From Candidatus Scotarchaeum otlingeri (GTDB taxonomy: Archaea; Thermoproteota; Nitrososphaeria; Geothermarchaeales; JDFR-13), in assembly GCA_002011075.2 (NCBI GenBank), contig MTMA02000006.1, forward strand, positions 613,374 through 677,373: 64,000 nucleotides of DNA, given 5' to 3'. The first letter of the stretch is position 1; each line of letters begins with the position of its first letter. Made by a program: the position numbers and the translations under genes. The notes below the pieces were generated by a model that had not been told where the DNA came from, did not search any database, and saw only the letters and a list, made by a program, of their open reading frames with translations. Positions 24,841 through 32,824 of the stretch are shown here, piece after piece.

Positions 24841-25958
24841 TTTTGACTTAACACCTCCATAGAGAAGCGAACAAGCTCCTCAGGAGATATGGCTTCACCG
24901 CCCCCAACCTTATTATAACCAATTACTTCTTCATAGCGAGCTATTTGTACATCGTAAATTAATTGACCAAGGTTTAACTCAGGGACTATAGTCAAGTTAC
25001 ACTGAGATACAAACTCGATTAGGATATTATAGTTCATTGGCCATAATGTATTTAACTTAAGATATCCAGAAGGGATTCCTCTACTCCTTAATATATCTAC
25101 GGCTTCCGCTATACTTCTCGCTACAGAACCGAAGCCAACAAATCCTAGCTTCATATTTGGTTCACTATCCATCTCATAAATAAATAGCTCATTAAGTTTA
25201 TTCATCACCTTAGACCTAAACCTTGACACTAATTCCCTGTGAATTATAGGGTCTTGTGTCTTACGATATCCATATTTATCGTGTGTCGACCCTGTGTATA
25301 ATACATTAAGGCCTCTTCCAATTATGGGCATAGGCGGAACTTCACCATCCATAGCTCCAAAAAAAGCATCGGAGGGCTCTTCACTCCATTTTCTATCTAT
25401 ATAATGATACTTTTCCTTTAGTTCGACAGTCTCCCACAAATGAGCTATAAGCTCATCAACCAATATAATTACAGGTGTTCTAAGCTTCTCAGAGGTATTG
25501 AATGCCTCCAGGGTTAATTCGAAGCATTCTTGGACACTCGATGGGGCATATACTACTACATATTGATCGCCATGCCTACCCCATCTAGCCTGTAAAATAT
25601 CGCCTTGACCAGCCTTAGTAGCCTGTCCAGTTGCAGGTCCTAGCCTCATGACATCAACGATCACAATAGGAACTTCTACCATAACAGCATACCCTATACC
25701 CTCCTGCATGAGGCTAAACCCTGGGCCGCTGGTAGCTGTCATTGATTTATACCCAGCAATGCTTGCTCCTATAATCATATTTATGGCGGCTATTTCATCT
25801 TCGGACTGTATAAATACTCCTCCATGCTCGGGTAGCTGCTGAGCCATATATTCCATCAAGTCACTGCTAGGGGTTATCGGGTACCCAGCATAAAATTTGC
25901 ATCCGGATCTTAAAGCCCCTTCCGCGATACCTATATTTCCAGACCAGAATCTCCTCAA
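24837..25958 (-). CDS. korA: 2-oxoacid:ferredoxin oxidoreductase alpha subunit
   Basis: Starts MRRFWSGNIGIAEGALRSG, with AGYPITPSSDLMEYMA (substrate/thiamine pyrimidine domain), ATSGPGFSLMQEGIGYA and RLGPATGQATKAGQGDILQA, the hallmarks of KorA. The length of 373 is normal. GGGAGGAAGG precedes the TTG start. First gene of the korA-B-C operon. The actual 2-oxoacid (oxoglutarate vs. other) cannot be decided from sequence. Confidence 0.9.
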   Translation of the reverse strand: MRRFWSGNIGIAEGALRSGCKFYAGYPITPSSDLMEYMAQQLPEHGGVFIQSEDEIAAINMIIGASIAGYKSMTATSGPGFSLMQEGIGYAVMVEVPIVIVDVMRLGPATGQATKAGQGDILQARWGRHGDQYVVVYAPSSVQECFELTLEAFNTSEKLRTPVIILVDELIAHLWETVELKEKYHYIDRKWSEEPSDAFFGAMDGEVPPMPIIGRGLNVLYTGSTHDKYGYRKTQDPIIHRELVSRFRSKVMNKLNELFIYEMDSEPNMKLGFVGFGSVARSIAEAVDILRSRGIPSGYLKLNTLWPMNYNILIEFVSQCNLTIVPELNLGQLIYDVQIARYEEVIGYNKVGGGEAISPEELVRFSMEVLSQN

Positions 25959-26020
25959 CCTTCCTCCCGATAATAGATATTAAATTTAAAAAATATGAAG
26001 AAACACATAGACTATATTAC

Positions 26021-26461
26021 TCATTTATGTTTCTCGATAAGCTTATCTACACGATCTTTGCTCTCTAACGCATATCGTCGTAAGAGGTCACCCGCATCCA
26101 TGGACATGAAATCTATTTTCTCAGCTATTACTTCATAGAGATTCGATAATGACTTCTCTATAGATAGAGCCTTACTCATAGTATTCATAGAGTCGTCGTT
26201 AATGGTATCTTTAATCCTCTTATAAGTCTCTTTAAAAGGAATTCCCTCTAGATATTCAAGCGTCATCTCTATTACAGACATCTGCATAACCCTAGTTAGC
26301 TCATTAATTCTATCCTTGCTTTCACGTGAAAATCTCTCTAGTTCTTCAGACAATTCTCTCCCTATTGATTTAGCTGAATCTTCATAAAATCTAGATATGA
26401 GCTCCTCAAGCATTATGAGCCTATTCAATATCGAGCTAAATGTATATTTTTCTATGGACAA
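26021..26461 (-). CDS. Ferritin-like/rubrerythrin-fold helical protein lacking clear metal ligands
   Basis: About 146 residues, all-helical, with an internal duplication: LEELISRFYEDSAKSIGREL and RFSRESKDRINEL recur as LSNLYEVIAEKI and RYALESKDRVDKL. This is the pattern of a four-helix ferritin-like protein, but the ExxH pairs expected for a diiron site have Arg/Lys (ESKDR) instead of His. It overlaps the end of the aldehyde dehydrogenase gene; GGTGGT before TTG at 26461 sets the start (ATG at 26473 is the alternative). Confidence 0.5.
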   Translation of the reverse strand: MSIEKYTFSSILNRLIMLEELISRFYEDSAKSIGRELSEELERFSRESKDRINELTRVMQMSVIEMTLEYLEGIPFKETYKRIKDTINDDSMNTMSKALSIEKSLSNLYEVIAEKIDFMSMDAGDLLRRYALESKDRVDKLIEKHK

Positions 26462-26463
26462 GT

Positions 26464-27939
26464 TTACCACCATCTGGTGATAACTATTTTCTTGTCGGTG
26501 AAGAAATCTATGCAGTCGATTTGTCCATGTACTATTCCGTAGAAAGACTCCTTCATCCCTCCGAAGGGGAAGAAGGCCATGGGAGCAGCTATACCTATAT
26601 TTATCCCTACATTACCTACTTGGATTTCTCTCCTAAATTTCCTGGCAGCTCTACCGCTTGAGGTAAATATACTTGCTGCATTTCCATAATTGCTCTTATT
26701 CGCTAATTCTATAGCTTCCTCTAAAGTGTCTGTATGAATGATGGATGCTACTGGACCGAAAATCTCGTCTTTAGCTATCGTCATATCAGGCGTCACATCA
26801 GAGAATACTGTTGGTCCAACGAAGTATCCCTTTGGATACTCGGGTACACTAATATTTCGGCCATCCAGCATTAGGGTCGCGCCTTCTTCTATACCCTTTT
26901 CAATATAGCCTATTATTCTTTCCTTGGCTTTTTTAGTCACTACAGGCCCGAGTTCCGTCTCATCATCTAATCCATACCCTATCTTTAGCTTTCTGGCAGA
27001 ATCCACAAAGATAGGTACAACTTTATCAAAAGCTTCACCGACTGGAATAAGTACCGCTCCAGCTAAACATCTTTGCCCTGCATTACCGTAGAAAGATGTT
27101 ATTAAATTCGGTATAGTCCTGTCAAAGTTTGCATCGGGCATGACTATTATGAAATTTTTGGCGCCTGCTTGAAGTAACACCCTCTTACCTTCTTCACCCG
27201 CTTTCTTATATATCGCTTTAGCCGTGGGTGTTGAGCCTACAAATGCGATTCCCCTGATATCTGGGTGCTCAATTAGCCTCTCTACAACCTTCCTACTACC
27301 ATGTACTATATTAAATACTCCCGGGGGAAGCCTCACCTTCTCCATTACCTTAGTTAGCCAATACATAGAGACAGGCGTCACTTCGCTGGGTTTAACTACA
27401 ACGGTGGCGCCAAGAGCTAAAGCATATGGTATATACCAAAATGGAGCCATAACTGGGAAGTTGAAGGGCCCTACTATAGCGAATGCCCCAAGCGGCTCTC
27501 TCACTAAAGTTTCATCTATATCAACGGCTATATTGTCTAAGTGTTCACCTTTATACAATGTATATATTATGGATGCAGCGGTTTCAATATTCTCAATCAG
27601 TCTCCTCATTTCTCCCCTCGATTCATCGATAGTCTTACCGTGATTCTGTGTAATGACTCTCGAGATCTCCTCCATATGTTCTTCAATAACATACTTCATC
27701 CGATATATATACTGAATGCGGGTGGGGATGGGTACCTCTTTCCATTTTTCGAATGCTCTAACGGCTGCATCGACAGCCATATCGACTTCATCCTTAGTAG
27801 CGAAGGGCACATGTGCAATAGCCTCATCCTTAGCCGGGTTCATAGTAGGTATTATCTCTTCGCTTTCTGATTCTATAAATTTTCCTTCTATATATAGCGG
27901 TAGCTTTCCATAATAATTTTTCACCTCAGGAAAAAGCAA
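26464..27939 (-). CDS. mmsA: Methylmalonate-semialdehyde dehydrogenase-like aldehyde dehydrogenase (CoA-acylating type)
   Basis: Features of the MmsA subgroup: NHGKTIDESRGEMRRLIENI, VGSTPTAKAIY, AGAKNFIIVMPDANFDR (replacing the ELGGK base of ordinary ALDHs), the Cys nucleophile in GNAGQRCLAGAV, and the C-terminal APMAFFPFGGMKESFYG and VITRWW. MmsA enzymes convert malonate or methylmalonate semialdehyde to acetyl- or propionyl-CoA with NAD+. Archaeal GAPN is related but has different motifs. The TTG start is preceded by GGTGA. Confidence 0.82.
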   Translation of the reverse strand: MLFPEVKNYYGKLPLYIEGKFIESESEEIIPTMNPAKDEAIAHVPFATKDEVDMAVDAAVRAFEKWKEVPIPTRIQYIYRMKYVIEEHMEEISRVITQNHGKTIDESRGEMRRLIENIETAASIIYTLYKGEHLDNIAVDIDETLVREPLGAFAIVGPFNFPVMAPFWYIPYALALGATVVVKPSEVTPVSMYWLTKVMEKVRLPPGVFNIVHGSRKVVERLIEHPDIRGIAFVGSTPTAKAIYKKAGEEGKRVLLQAGAKNFIIVMPDANFDRTIPNLITSFYGNAGQRCLAGAVLIPVGEAFDKVVPIFVDSARKLKIGYGLDDETELGPVVTKKAKERIIGYIEKGIEEGATLMLDGRNISVPEYPKGYFVGPTVFSDVTPDMTIAKDEIFGPVASIIHTDTLEEAIELANKSNYGNAASIFTSSGRAARKFRREIQVGNVGINIGIAAPMAFFPFGGMKESFYGIVHGQIDCIDFFTDKKIVITRWW

Positions 27940-28115
27940 TCTAATTCACCTCAATGCTAGAGATATCACAAAGAATAATTGTTTACTTTTTATTTAATCC
28001 TTATATTAACTTAAGAATAAAATATACATTTCACCTTGCCATTAGGAAGATTGGGGTATAGTTAAACCTGATTTTATTACTCATTATATATCCATATATT
28101 ATGGGGTGACTGGTT

Positions 28116-28898
28116 ATCAAGATAATTGTCGCTGGTAAGGGAGGAACAGGAAAGACCACGATATCTGCATTGACCTCTCTTATACTATCCGAGAGAGGTT
28201 ATAATGTTATAGCTATAGATACAGACTCAACTCCGAACCTCGCAATAAGCTTAGGGATACCTAAGGATAGATATGTCAATATTACACCTCTGGTTAGGGA
28301 TGAATCCTTGATATTTGAACGTACAGGGTCTAAACCAGGCAGTGGATGGGGCAATATATTCAAGTTGAATCCACGCGTAGATGATTTAGCGGATAAATAC
28401 GGAATAACAGTTAAGAATAACCTTCATTTAATCGTGATGGGTAGTATAGACACGAGTAAACAAGGCTGTTTATGTCCAGCTGTTGCATTAGCCAAAAGAT
28501 TCCTACGATATACCCTTGTATCCAAAAAAGATATTGTAATTGTGGATTCAGAGGCTGGGGCCGAAGTATTCGGCAGAGGGCTAGCGGAGCACTTCGATGT
28601 AATGCTCACTATATCGGAGCCTACCTATAAATCTTTATTGATCTCGAAAGAGATGATTAGAATGGGTAGGGAACTAGAAATTGAAAAAATAATACTGGTT
28701 ATAAATAAAGTGGTTGATGAGTCCCTCGCTATGAAATTGGGTAGAGAGATTATCGATGAGGTTCCTATATATCTTATAAGATATGATGAAAATCTCCCTA
28801 AGATAGAGTATAAAGGTTGGGGGTTAGATAAACTCAAAAAAGATAGCCCTTTATACTCAGATACTCTTGCCTTAATTGAAAAGTTTATGGGGAATTGA
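28116..28898 (+). CDS. cooC: CooC-like nickel-insertion ATPase; non-standard start codon
   Basis: MinD/CooC-type P-loop ATPase. IIVAGKGGTGKTTISAL is the deviant Walker A motif, VIAIDTDSTPNLAISLGI the second, and GCLCPAVALAKRF contains the CxC pair (Cys118/Cys120) that in CooC binds Ni or Zn at the dimer interface. The frame has no ATG, GTG or TTG before the P-loop: the codons after the stop at 28107 are CTG, GTT, ATC, AAG, and GGGGTGA lies at 28103-28109, so ATC at 28116 or CTG at 28110 is the likely start. A TTG at 28170 would delete the P-loop. Followed by cooT and nikR. Confidence 0.82.
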   Translation: MKIIVAGKGGTGKTTISALTSLILSERGYNVIAIDTDSTPNLAISLGIPKDRYVNITPLVRDESLIFERTGSKPGSGWGNIFKLNPRVDDLADKYGITVKNNLHLIVMGSIDTSKQGCLCPAVALAKRFLRYTLVSKKDIVIVDSEAGAEVFGRGLAEHFDVMLTISEPTYKSLLISKEMIRMGRELEIEKIILVINKVVDESLAMKLGREIIDEVPIYLIRYDENLPKIEYKGWGLDKLKKDSPLYSDTLALIEKFMGN

Positions 28899-28923
28899 TA
28901 CGATTATTCTTTAGGTGTCTCTT

Positions 28924-29115
28924 ATGTGTGAAAGCAAGATATATGTTAAGGAGAATGGGAAGGAAGAGATGGTAGCGGAAGACATCGTATACATTTACTT
29001 CGGGGAGAATAAGATAACCGCTGTAACCCTGGCAGGAGAACGGATAGAATTAGAGGGCTATCGAGTCGATAAAATTGATTTCATGGGTCACAAAGTTTTG
29101 CTAGCCAAGTATTGA
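28924..29115 (+). CDS. cooT: CooT-like nickel-binding protein
   Basis: A 63-residue protein MCESKIYVKENGKEE followed by beta strands, IELEGYRVDKIDFMGHKVLL at the end. Bacterial CooT binds one Ni per dimer through Cys2; the Met-Cys start is retained, which decides for the ATG at 28924 (GGTG 5 bases upstream) rather than the GTG at 28915. Sits between the cooC and nikR genes, supporting a nickel role. Confidence 0.75.
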   Translation: MCESKIYVKENGKEEMVAEDIVYIYFGENKITAVTLAGERIELEGYRVDKIDFMGHKVLLAKY

Positions 29116-29149
29116 TTTAGACTATAGATTTTTAGGGGTGTATAGAATA

Positions 29150-29560
29150 GTGGGTGTGGTCAAGACAGGAATAGCTATAAAGGAAGATACCTATGTTAAA
29201 TTAACTAGTCTTATGAAAAGCATAGGGATACAGAATAAGTCGAAAGTCATTAGTGATGCTATAGAGTCCTATATAGCAGAGAAAAGCGTATTGATGGAAG
29301 AAGGGTATCTGGGGGGCATAGTTACTTTACTGTATGATCATCACGTAAAGGATATAGAACATAACTTAACTCACCTGCAACATAATTACAGAGACATAAT
29401 TATTTCGAATATGCATGTACATTTAGATGAAAGAAACTGTTTAGAAGCTATATTAATAAAAGGTGATGTAAGGAGAATAAAGAGATTCATAGGTGAGTTG
29501 GGGAATATTAAGGGTCTAACAGCTATAAGACATGCATTTTTTAGGATCGATGAGGAGTAG
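29150..29560 (+). CDS. nikR: NikR-type nickel-responsive ribbon-helix-helix repressor
   Basis: The N-terminal ribbon-helix-helix (about residues 5-45) is followed by the ACT-like Ni-binding domain GGIVTLLYDHHVKDIEHNL. High-affinity site residues His78 (LQH), His89 and His91 (HVH) and Cys97 (NCLE) have exactly the spacing of E. coli NikR His76/His87/His89/Cys95. It represses nickel uptake genes when Ni is sufficient. Start at GTG 29150 is set by GGGGTG at 29134-29139; GTG at 29138 is the alternative. Convergent with DedA, sharing the last 20 bases. Confidence 0.9.
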   Translation: MGVVKTGIAIKEDTYVKLTSLMKSIGIQNKSKVISDAIESYIAEKSVLMEEGYLGGIVTLLYDHHVKDIEHNLTHLQHNYRDIIISNMHVHLDERNCLEAILIKGDVRRIKRFIGELGNIKGLTAIRHAFFRIDEE

Positions 29561-30194
29561 TCTTTCTTTTAATTATATTATATACCACATATATAGCCAA
29601 AAGTGATAAGATAATTATTATTAATGCGTTCTCAGCGGATTCTAGAATAATTGTTAATCTATCATAAGCCGCTCCCACCATCCAGCCCAACACACCAAGA
29701 ACGAAGTATCTGGGTATACATCCTATAAATGTGGATATAGTGAAATTCTTTAGATCGACTTTAATTAACCCCGCCAATACAGATACTACTGAGAGTGGGA
29801 TGATAGGTACAGCCCTACCAGTCGCTATTAACACATTAACATTCCATTTACCTAGTTTCTCGTCTCTAAAGCTAGTTATCTCTTTCCAAGAGAGCCCGAG
29901 ATATCTGCCATATCTCTCTATAAAAGGCTGTCCACCGAAATATCCTATATAGTATGCGATGTATGAACCAATTGTGGCGGCAATCGAGCCTATGAGCGCA
30001 ATTACGATAAATATTTGGGATAATGCGGTCTCGATCGATAGTTCTCTTGATATAAGTATAAACCCGGCTCCCATGGGAACGAGGGGAGAAGGTATAGGGA
30101 TAATTATCGATTCCAGTAATACTCCTAGGAATACCCCCAACCACCCCATGCTTTGTACTAATGGTATCAGTTGATCAATCAGCTCTGTAATCAT
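29541..30194 (-). CDS. DedA/SNARE-associated family membrane protein
   Basis: Multi-pass membrane protein; GWLGVFLGVLLESIIIPIPS is the typical DedA entry helix, followed by GSYIAYYIGYFGGQPFIERY and FRDEKLGKWNVNVLIATGRA and a Gly/Pro-rich re-entrant region (PIIPLSVVSVLAGL). Family members act in lipid flipping or membrane homeostasis. The ATG at 30194 is used (TTG at 30197 alternative). Confidence 0.82.
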   Translation of the reverse strand: MITELIDQLIPLVQSMGWLGVFLGVLLESIIIPIPSPLVPMGAGFILISRELSIETALSQIFIVIALIGSIAATIGSYIAYYIGYFGGQPFIERYGRYLGLSWKEITSFRDEKLGKWNVNVLIATGRAVPIIPLSVVSVLAGLIKVDLKNFTISTFIGCIPRYFVLGVLGWMVGAAYDRLTIILESAENALIIIILSLLAIYVVYNIIKRKTTPHRS

Positions 30195-30220
30195 CAAGAA
30201 TTAAACAATTGAAATAAATA

Positions 30221-30427
30221 TTAATAAATTCGCTTTATCTCTACCTCTATTCGCCCGTCATCAGTATATAGATATAATTTAGATTCTTCTTCATCACCGG
30301 TTAGTACACATGAATCGTCGCATAAAGGCTTAGTTTTTGTTAACCCGCACATGCATATATATAGCTTCTTACCATCAATCTCTATTTCATATGGTCTTTT
30401 TTCATGATGTATTACTATGCGTGGCAA
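30221..30427 (-). CDS. CDGSH-type iron-sulfur protein with Cys in place of the ligand His
   Basis: Starts MPRIVIHHEKRPYEIEIDGK, matching other archaeal CDGSH proteins; GGTGAGA precedes the TTG at 30427 by 6 bases and rules out the longer frame. Ligand region is YICMCGLTKTKPLCDDSC: Cys25, Cys27, Cys36 and Cys40. The canonical pattern is C-x-C-x8-C-x3-H (CDGSH), so the fourth position is Cys instead of His. The [2Fe-2S] cluster would be all-Cys, with expected changes in redox potential and stability. C-terminus after residue 42 is acidic and beta-rich. Confidence 0.75.
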   Translation of the reverse strand: MPRIVIHHEKRPYEIEIDGKKLYICMCGLTKTKPLCDDSCVLTGDEEESKLYLYTDDGRIEVEIKRIY

Positions 30428-30640
30428 ATTATTCTCACCAACATGACTGAATCGCATTCATTTAGATAATATCTTAGTTTAAACTATGTATAAGGCCTGA
30501 AATGCTTTCAAAGATTACTCTATTCACTACATTCTACTTATTACGTTGCAAATACGTCTTATGAAAGAGTAGAATAAAATATAATAGAGGCTACCTTAAA
30601 GTGGATCGATAGATACTCAAAGTATAAATAGATTATTTGG

Positions 30641-31114
30641 CTAAAACAGCCTTTTCAGAACTCCTTTCTTCTTTATTCTTATAGTTAAGACGCCATTATG
30701 ATACTTCTTACTTATTATCTCATTAGATGCATCCTCAGGCAAATCGAAAACCTTATAGTACTTCCTTACACCCATTCCCTTGATCAATAACTTACCATCC
30801 CTGAATTCTATAGCTATATCCTCCAATCTTAATCCCGGCATATCAGCAATAACATCATAGAATCCTTTGCCCTCAACTATATCTATTTCTACTTCTCTTT
30901 CCTCCTCTTTAAACGTAGGCTTAGAGCCAAACTCCCTAAAAATGGGTTTTCCATCTGGACCTATAGTTATGGAGAAGCCCCTAACTATTGGATGACCAAC
31001 GTCGCCAAACATCTTTTCGAACTCTCTGAATATCTCATCAAATAGCTTATCGAAATCATCTATATCTCGCTTTCGCTTTCCTCTACGTCTCCACCAATCA
31101 TCAAACCAAGACAT
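30641..31114 (-). CDS. hsp20: Small heat shock protein (Hsp20/alpha-crystallin)
   Basis: ATP-independent holdase chaperone. The N-terminus SWFDDWWRRRGKRKRDIDDF is basic and aromatic; the alpha-crystallin domain includes DVIADMPGLRLEDIAIEF and ends with YHNGVLTIRIKKKG, the GxL motif. GGGAGA 4 bases before the ATG at 31114 sets the start, not the ATG at 31126. A TATA-like element is present at 31144-31153. Confidence 0.88.
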   Translation of the reverse strand: MSWFDDWWRRRGKRKRDIDDFDKLFDEIFREFEKMFGDVGHPIVRGFSITIGPDGKPIFREFGSKPTFKEEEREVEIDIVEGKGFYDVIADMPGLRLEDIAIEFRDGKLLIKGMGVRKYYKVFDLPEDASNEIISKKYHNGVLTIRIKKKGVLKRLF

Positions 31115-31143
31115 TATTTCTCCCATACAATTATCTAAGAGGT

Positions 31144-31153
31144 ATAATATAAA
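31144..31153 (-). promoter_or_regulatory. TATA box of hsp20
   Basis: On the minus strand the element reads TTTATATTAT, centred about 35 bases before the ATG at 31114. Position and composition fit an archaeal promoter with a short leader that holds the GGGAGA ribosome binding site. Confidence 0.4.
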
Positions 31154-31376
31154 GAATAATAAATTCTCTATATACTAATCACGGTAAAAAGCCTATCCTT
31201 ACTAAGAAGATAGAAGGTGCCATTAGTCTAATTTGCTATTTACGAATTTTAAAAGATATATGACCATCATCTGCGCTTATATTGGATTATTTTTTAATAT
31301 TACCAGATATTGTCTCCGAATTCCTATAAACATCATAGCAAGGCTATTATTAATTTTAAAATTCGCAATAAATATA

Positions 31377-31386
31377 CTTTTATAAT
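31377..31386 (+). promoter_or_regulatory. TATA box of the small exported peptide gene
   Basis: CTTTTATAAT is centred about 39 bases before the ATG at 31420, leaving a leader of roughly 12 bases that contains the GGTGA ribosome binding site. Confidence 0.4.
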
Positions 31387-31419
31387 ACGCAAATTAATAT
31401 ATTTATCTTGGTGAATAGT

Positions 31420-31614
31420 ATGAATAAAGAAATGGTTATGATCATATTGGTATTGGCCTTACTAATAGTGCCCACCGCAGTTAACGTTATTAACAGCGTA
31501 TCAATAATGGACATACCTGATTTCGACAATGTACGCGCCATACTAACAACATTTGTGACAACATTAGGAGACGAAGGTGGAGACAAATTCGACGATCCCT
31601 GGCATCCAGCTTGA
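31420..31614 (+). CDS. Small exported peptide (64 aa) upstream of a regulator
   Basis: MNKEMVMIILVLALLIVPTA opens a signal peptide, followed by an extracytoplasmic part of about 40 residues ending in DEGGDKFDDPWHPA, which is acidic and Trp/His/Pro-rich. GGTGA lies 5 bases before the ATG at 31420; a TATA box precedes it. It is followed 74 bases later by a two-winged-helix regulator on the same strand. No homologue recognised. Being small, it could be a toxin, signal or anchor peptide; this is not demonstrated. Confidence 0.5.
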   Translation: MNKEMVMIILVLALLIVPTAVNVINSVSIMDIPDFDNVRAILTTFVTTLGDEGGDKFDDPWHPA

Positions 31615-31687
31615 TACAAGAACCACAATATAAAAATGTATATAAAAACCTTATTTATAAGAATAGTTTATTTTATATTGAGCGATT

Positions 31688-32824
31688 ATGAAAACTCAAA
31701 CATTTAGAAGATATGGGTATGACCATCTTGATGTACGAATAGTTGAAATGCTGGGTAAAGAAGGACCTAGAAATATCTATAAGATCTCAAGGATACTAAA
31801 TATGCCGGAGTCAACCATAAGACATAGAATAAACATGATGAAACAAAAAGATATTTTGAAACTACATACAAATATCTATCATACTAATATTGGCCTGAAA
31901 AAAGCTGTAGTATTTGCCGGATTTAATCCTATATATTTCGATGATATTGAAGATTTCATGGAGATAGTGCCTTATTGGGCGTATATTGAAAGGCTACATT
32001 GTTTTAGAGAGGGGATCTATACCTTATATACAATTCCGCCTCAATATCAAAATCATCTCAAAGAATTCTTGGATGAAATGGTTTCTCTAGGTATTTTAGA
32101 CAGCTATGAATTATTATGGTCTACTTGTTTTCATAGAGTTAATACAACAACTACATGGTACAATCTGAAAAGGGAGGGATGGGACTTTAGATGGAATGAG
32201 TTAATTAATGAGGTAGATCAAGCTTCTATAGAGTTGCCTGTAACATTGAGGGATCCGGACGATTTCCCTATTCTCGCGGATGAGATCGATATATTTATAT
32301 TGAAAGAATTGGAGAAGGACGCAACTATATCTTTGTCGGATTTGGCTAAAATGCTTGGTACCTCTATACAAAATGTACATTATCACTTTAAGAAACATAT
32401 TGAGGGGAGATTTCTTATAGAGGATTATCAGATAGTATTCAAAAAGTTTGACCTTGAAACCTCTGTATTTCCACGGTTCATAATAGAGTTCCCTAACCAT
32501 CAATATCTAGCAAAGACGGCTAATGTATTTAGGAATAAGCCGTTTACAGAAGTTTTGGGCAAAATCTTGGATACAAATAAGCTTTTGGTGGCTGCATATC
32601 TACCGTTAAAGGAGTTCTTCAATATGCTAAGAACATTAAATAGAATGGTTGCCTTGGGAATAATTAAGAGCTACAATTATAGAATTGTGTATCCACTAGA
32701 GAAAAGTGAAAGGCAAACTATTCCTTATAAGAACTTCCAGAAAGGTAGTTGGATATTCGAAGCCGATAAGTATATTGAGCGTCTACATGAGTTACATAGA
32801 AAATTAGGGACCACTGCTGGTTAA
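31688..32824 (+). CDS. Transcriptional regulator with two Lrp/AsnC-like winged-helix domains
   Basis: Two HTH segments in one protein: DHLDVRIVEMLGKEGPRNIY with ISRILNMPESTIRHRINMM (residues 12-55) and DEIDIFILKELEKDATISL with SDLAKMLGTSIQNVHYHFKK (residues 197-240). Each is followed by a mixed alpha/beta region. Both resemble Lrp/AsnC DNA-binding domains, but the C-terminal ligand domains are atypical. No ligand predicted. It follows the exported peptide gene and faces HMG-CoA reductase convergently. Confidence 0.7.
   Translation: MKTQTFRRYGYDHLDVRIVEMLGKEGPRNIYKISRILNMPESTIRHRINMMKQKDILKLHTNIYHTNIGLKKAVVFAGFNPIYFDDIEDFMEIVPYWAYIERLHCFREGIYTLYTIPPQYQNHLKEFLDEMVSLGILDSYELLWSTCFHRVNTTTTWYNLKREGWDFRWNELINEVDQASIELPVTLRDPDDFPILADEIDIFILKELEKDATISLSDLAKMLGTSIQNVHYHFKKHIEGRFLIEDYQIVFKKFDLETSVFPRFIIEFPNHQYLAKTANVFRNKPFTEVLGKILDTNKLLVAAYLPLKEFFNMLRTLNRMVALGIIKSYNYRIVYPLEKSERQTIPYKNFQKGSWIFEADKYIERLHELHRKLGTTAG

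Larger units (their letters stand above)
31115..31419. other. 305-base gene-free spacer between hsp20 and the exported peptide gene
   Basis: Strongly AT-rich and flanked by divergent promoters for hsp20 (TATA near 31149, minus) and the exported peptide (TATA near 31381, plus). A further TATA-like stretch ATTTTAAAAGATAT lies near 31246-31259, so an untranslated RNA is conceivable, but I could not find a box C/D pattern, tRNA or stable hairpin. Nothing else is recognised. Confidence 0.5.

Noticed and set aside
26464-27939. Identification of this aldehyde dehydrogenase as GAPN
   Set aside because: Motifs NHGKT, AGAKNF and the FGGMKESFYG...TRWW ending are those of MmsA-type enzymes, not GAPN.
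28170-28898. TTG at 28170 as the start of the CooC-like gene
   Set aside because: It would remove the P-loop encoded just upstream in the same frame, so the protein could not bind ATP.
29872-30174. Open frames on both strands inside the DedA gene
   Set aside because: They are shadows of the membrane-protein gene; basic/Ile-rich random translation.
30458-30640. Possible small RNA or tRNA between CDGSH and hsp20
   Set aside because: No cloverleaf, box C/D or stable stem could be found in this 180-base AT-rich spacer.
31380-31628. Minus-strand frame opposite the small exported peptide
   Set aside because: The plus-strand peptide has TATA, GGTGA and a signal peptide, whereas the antisense frame has none.
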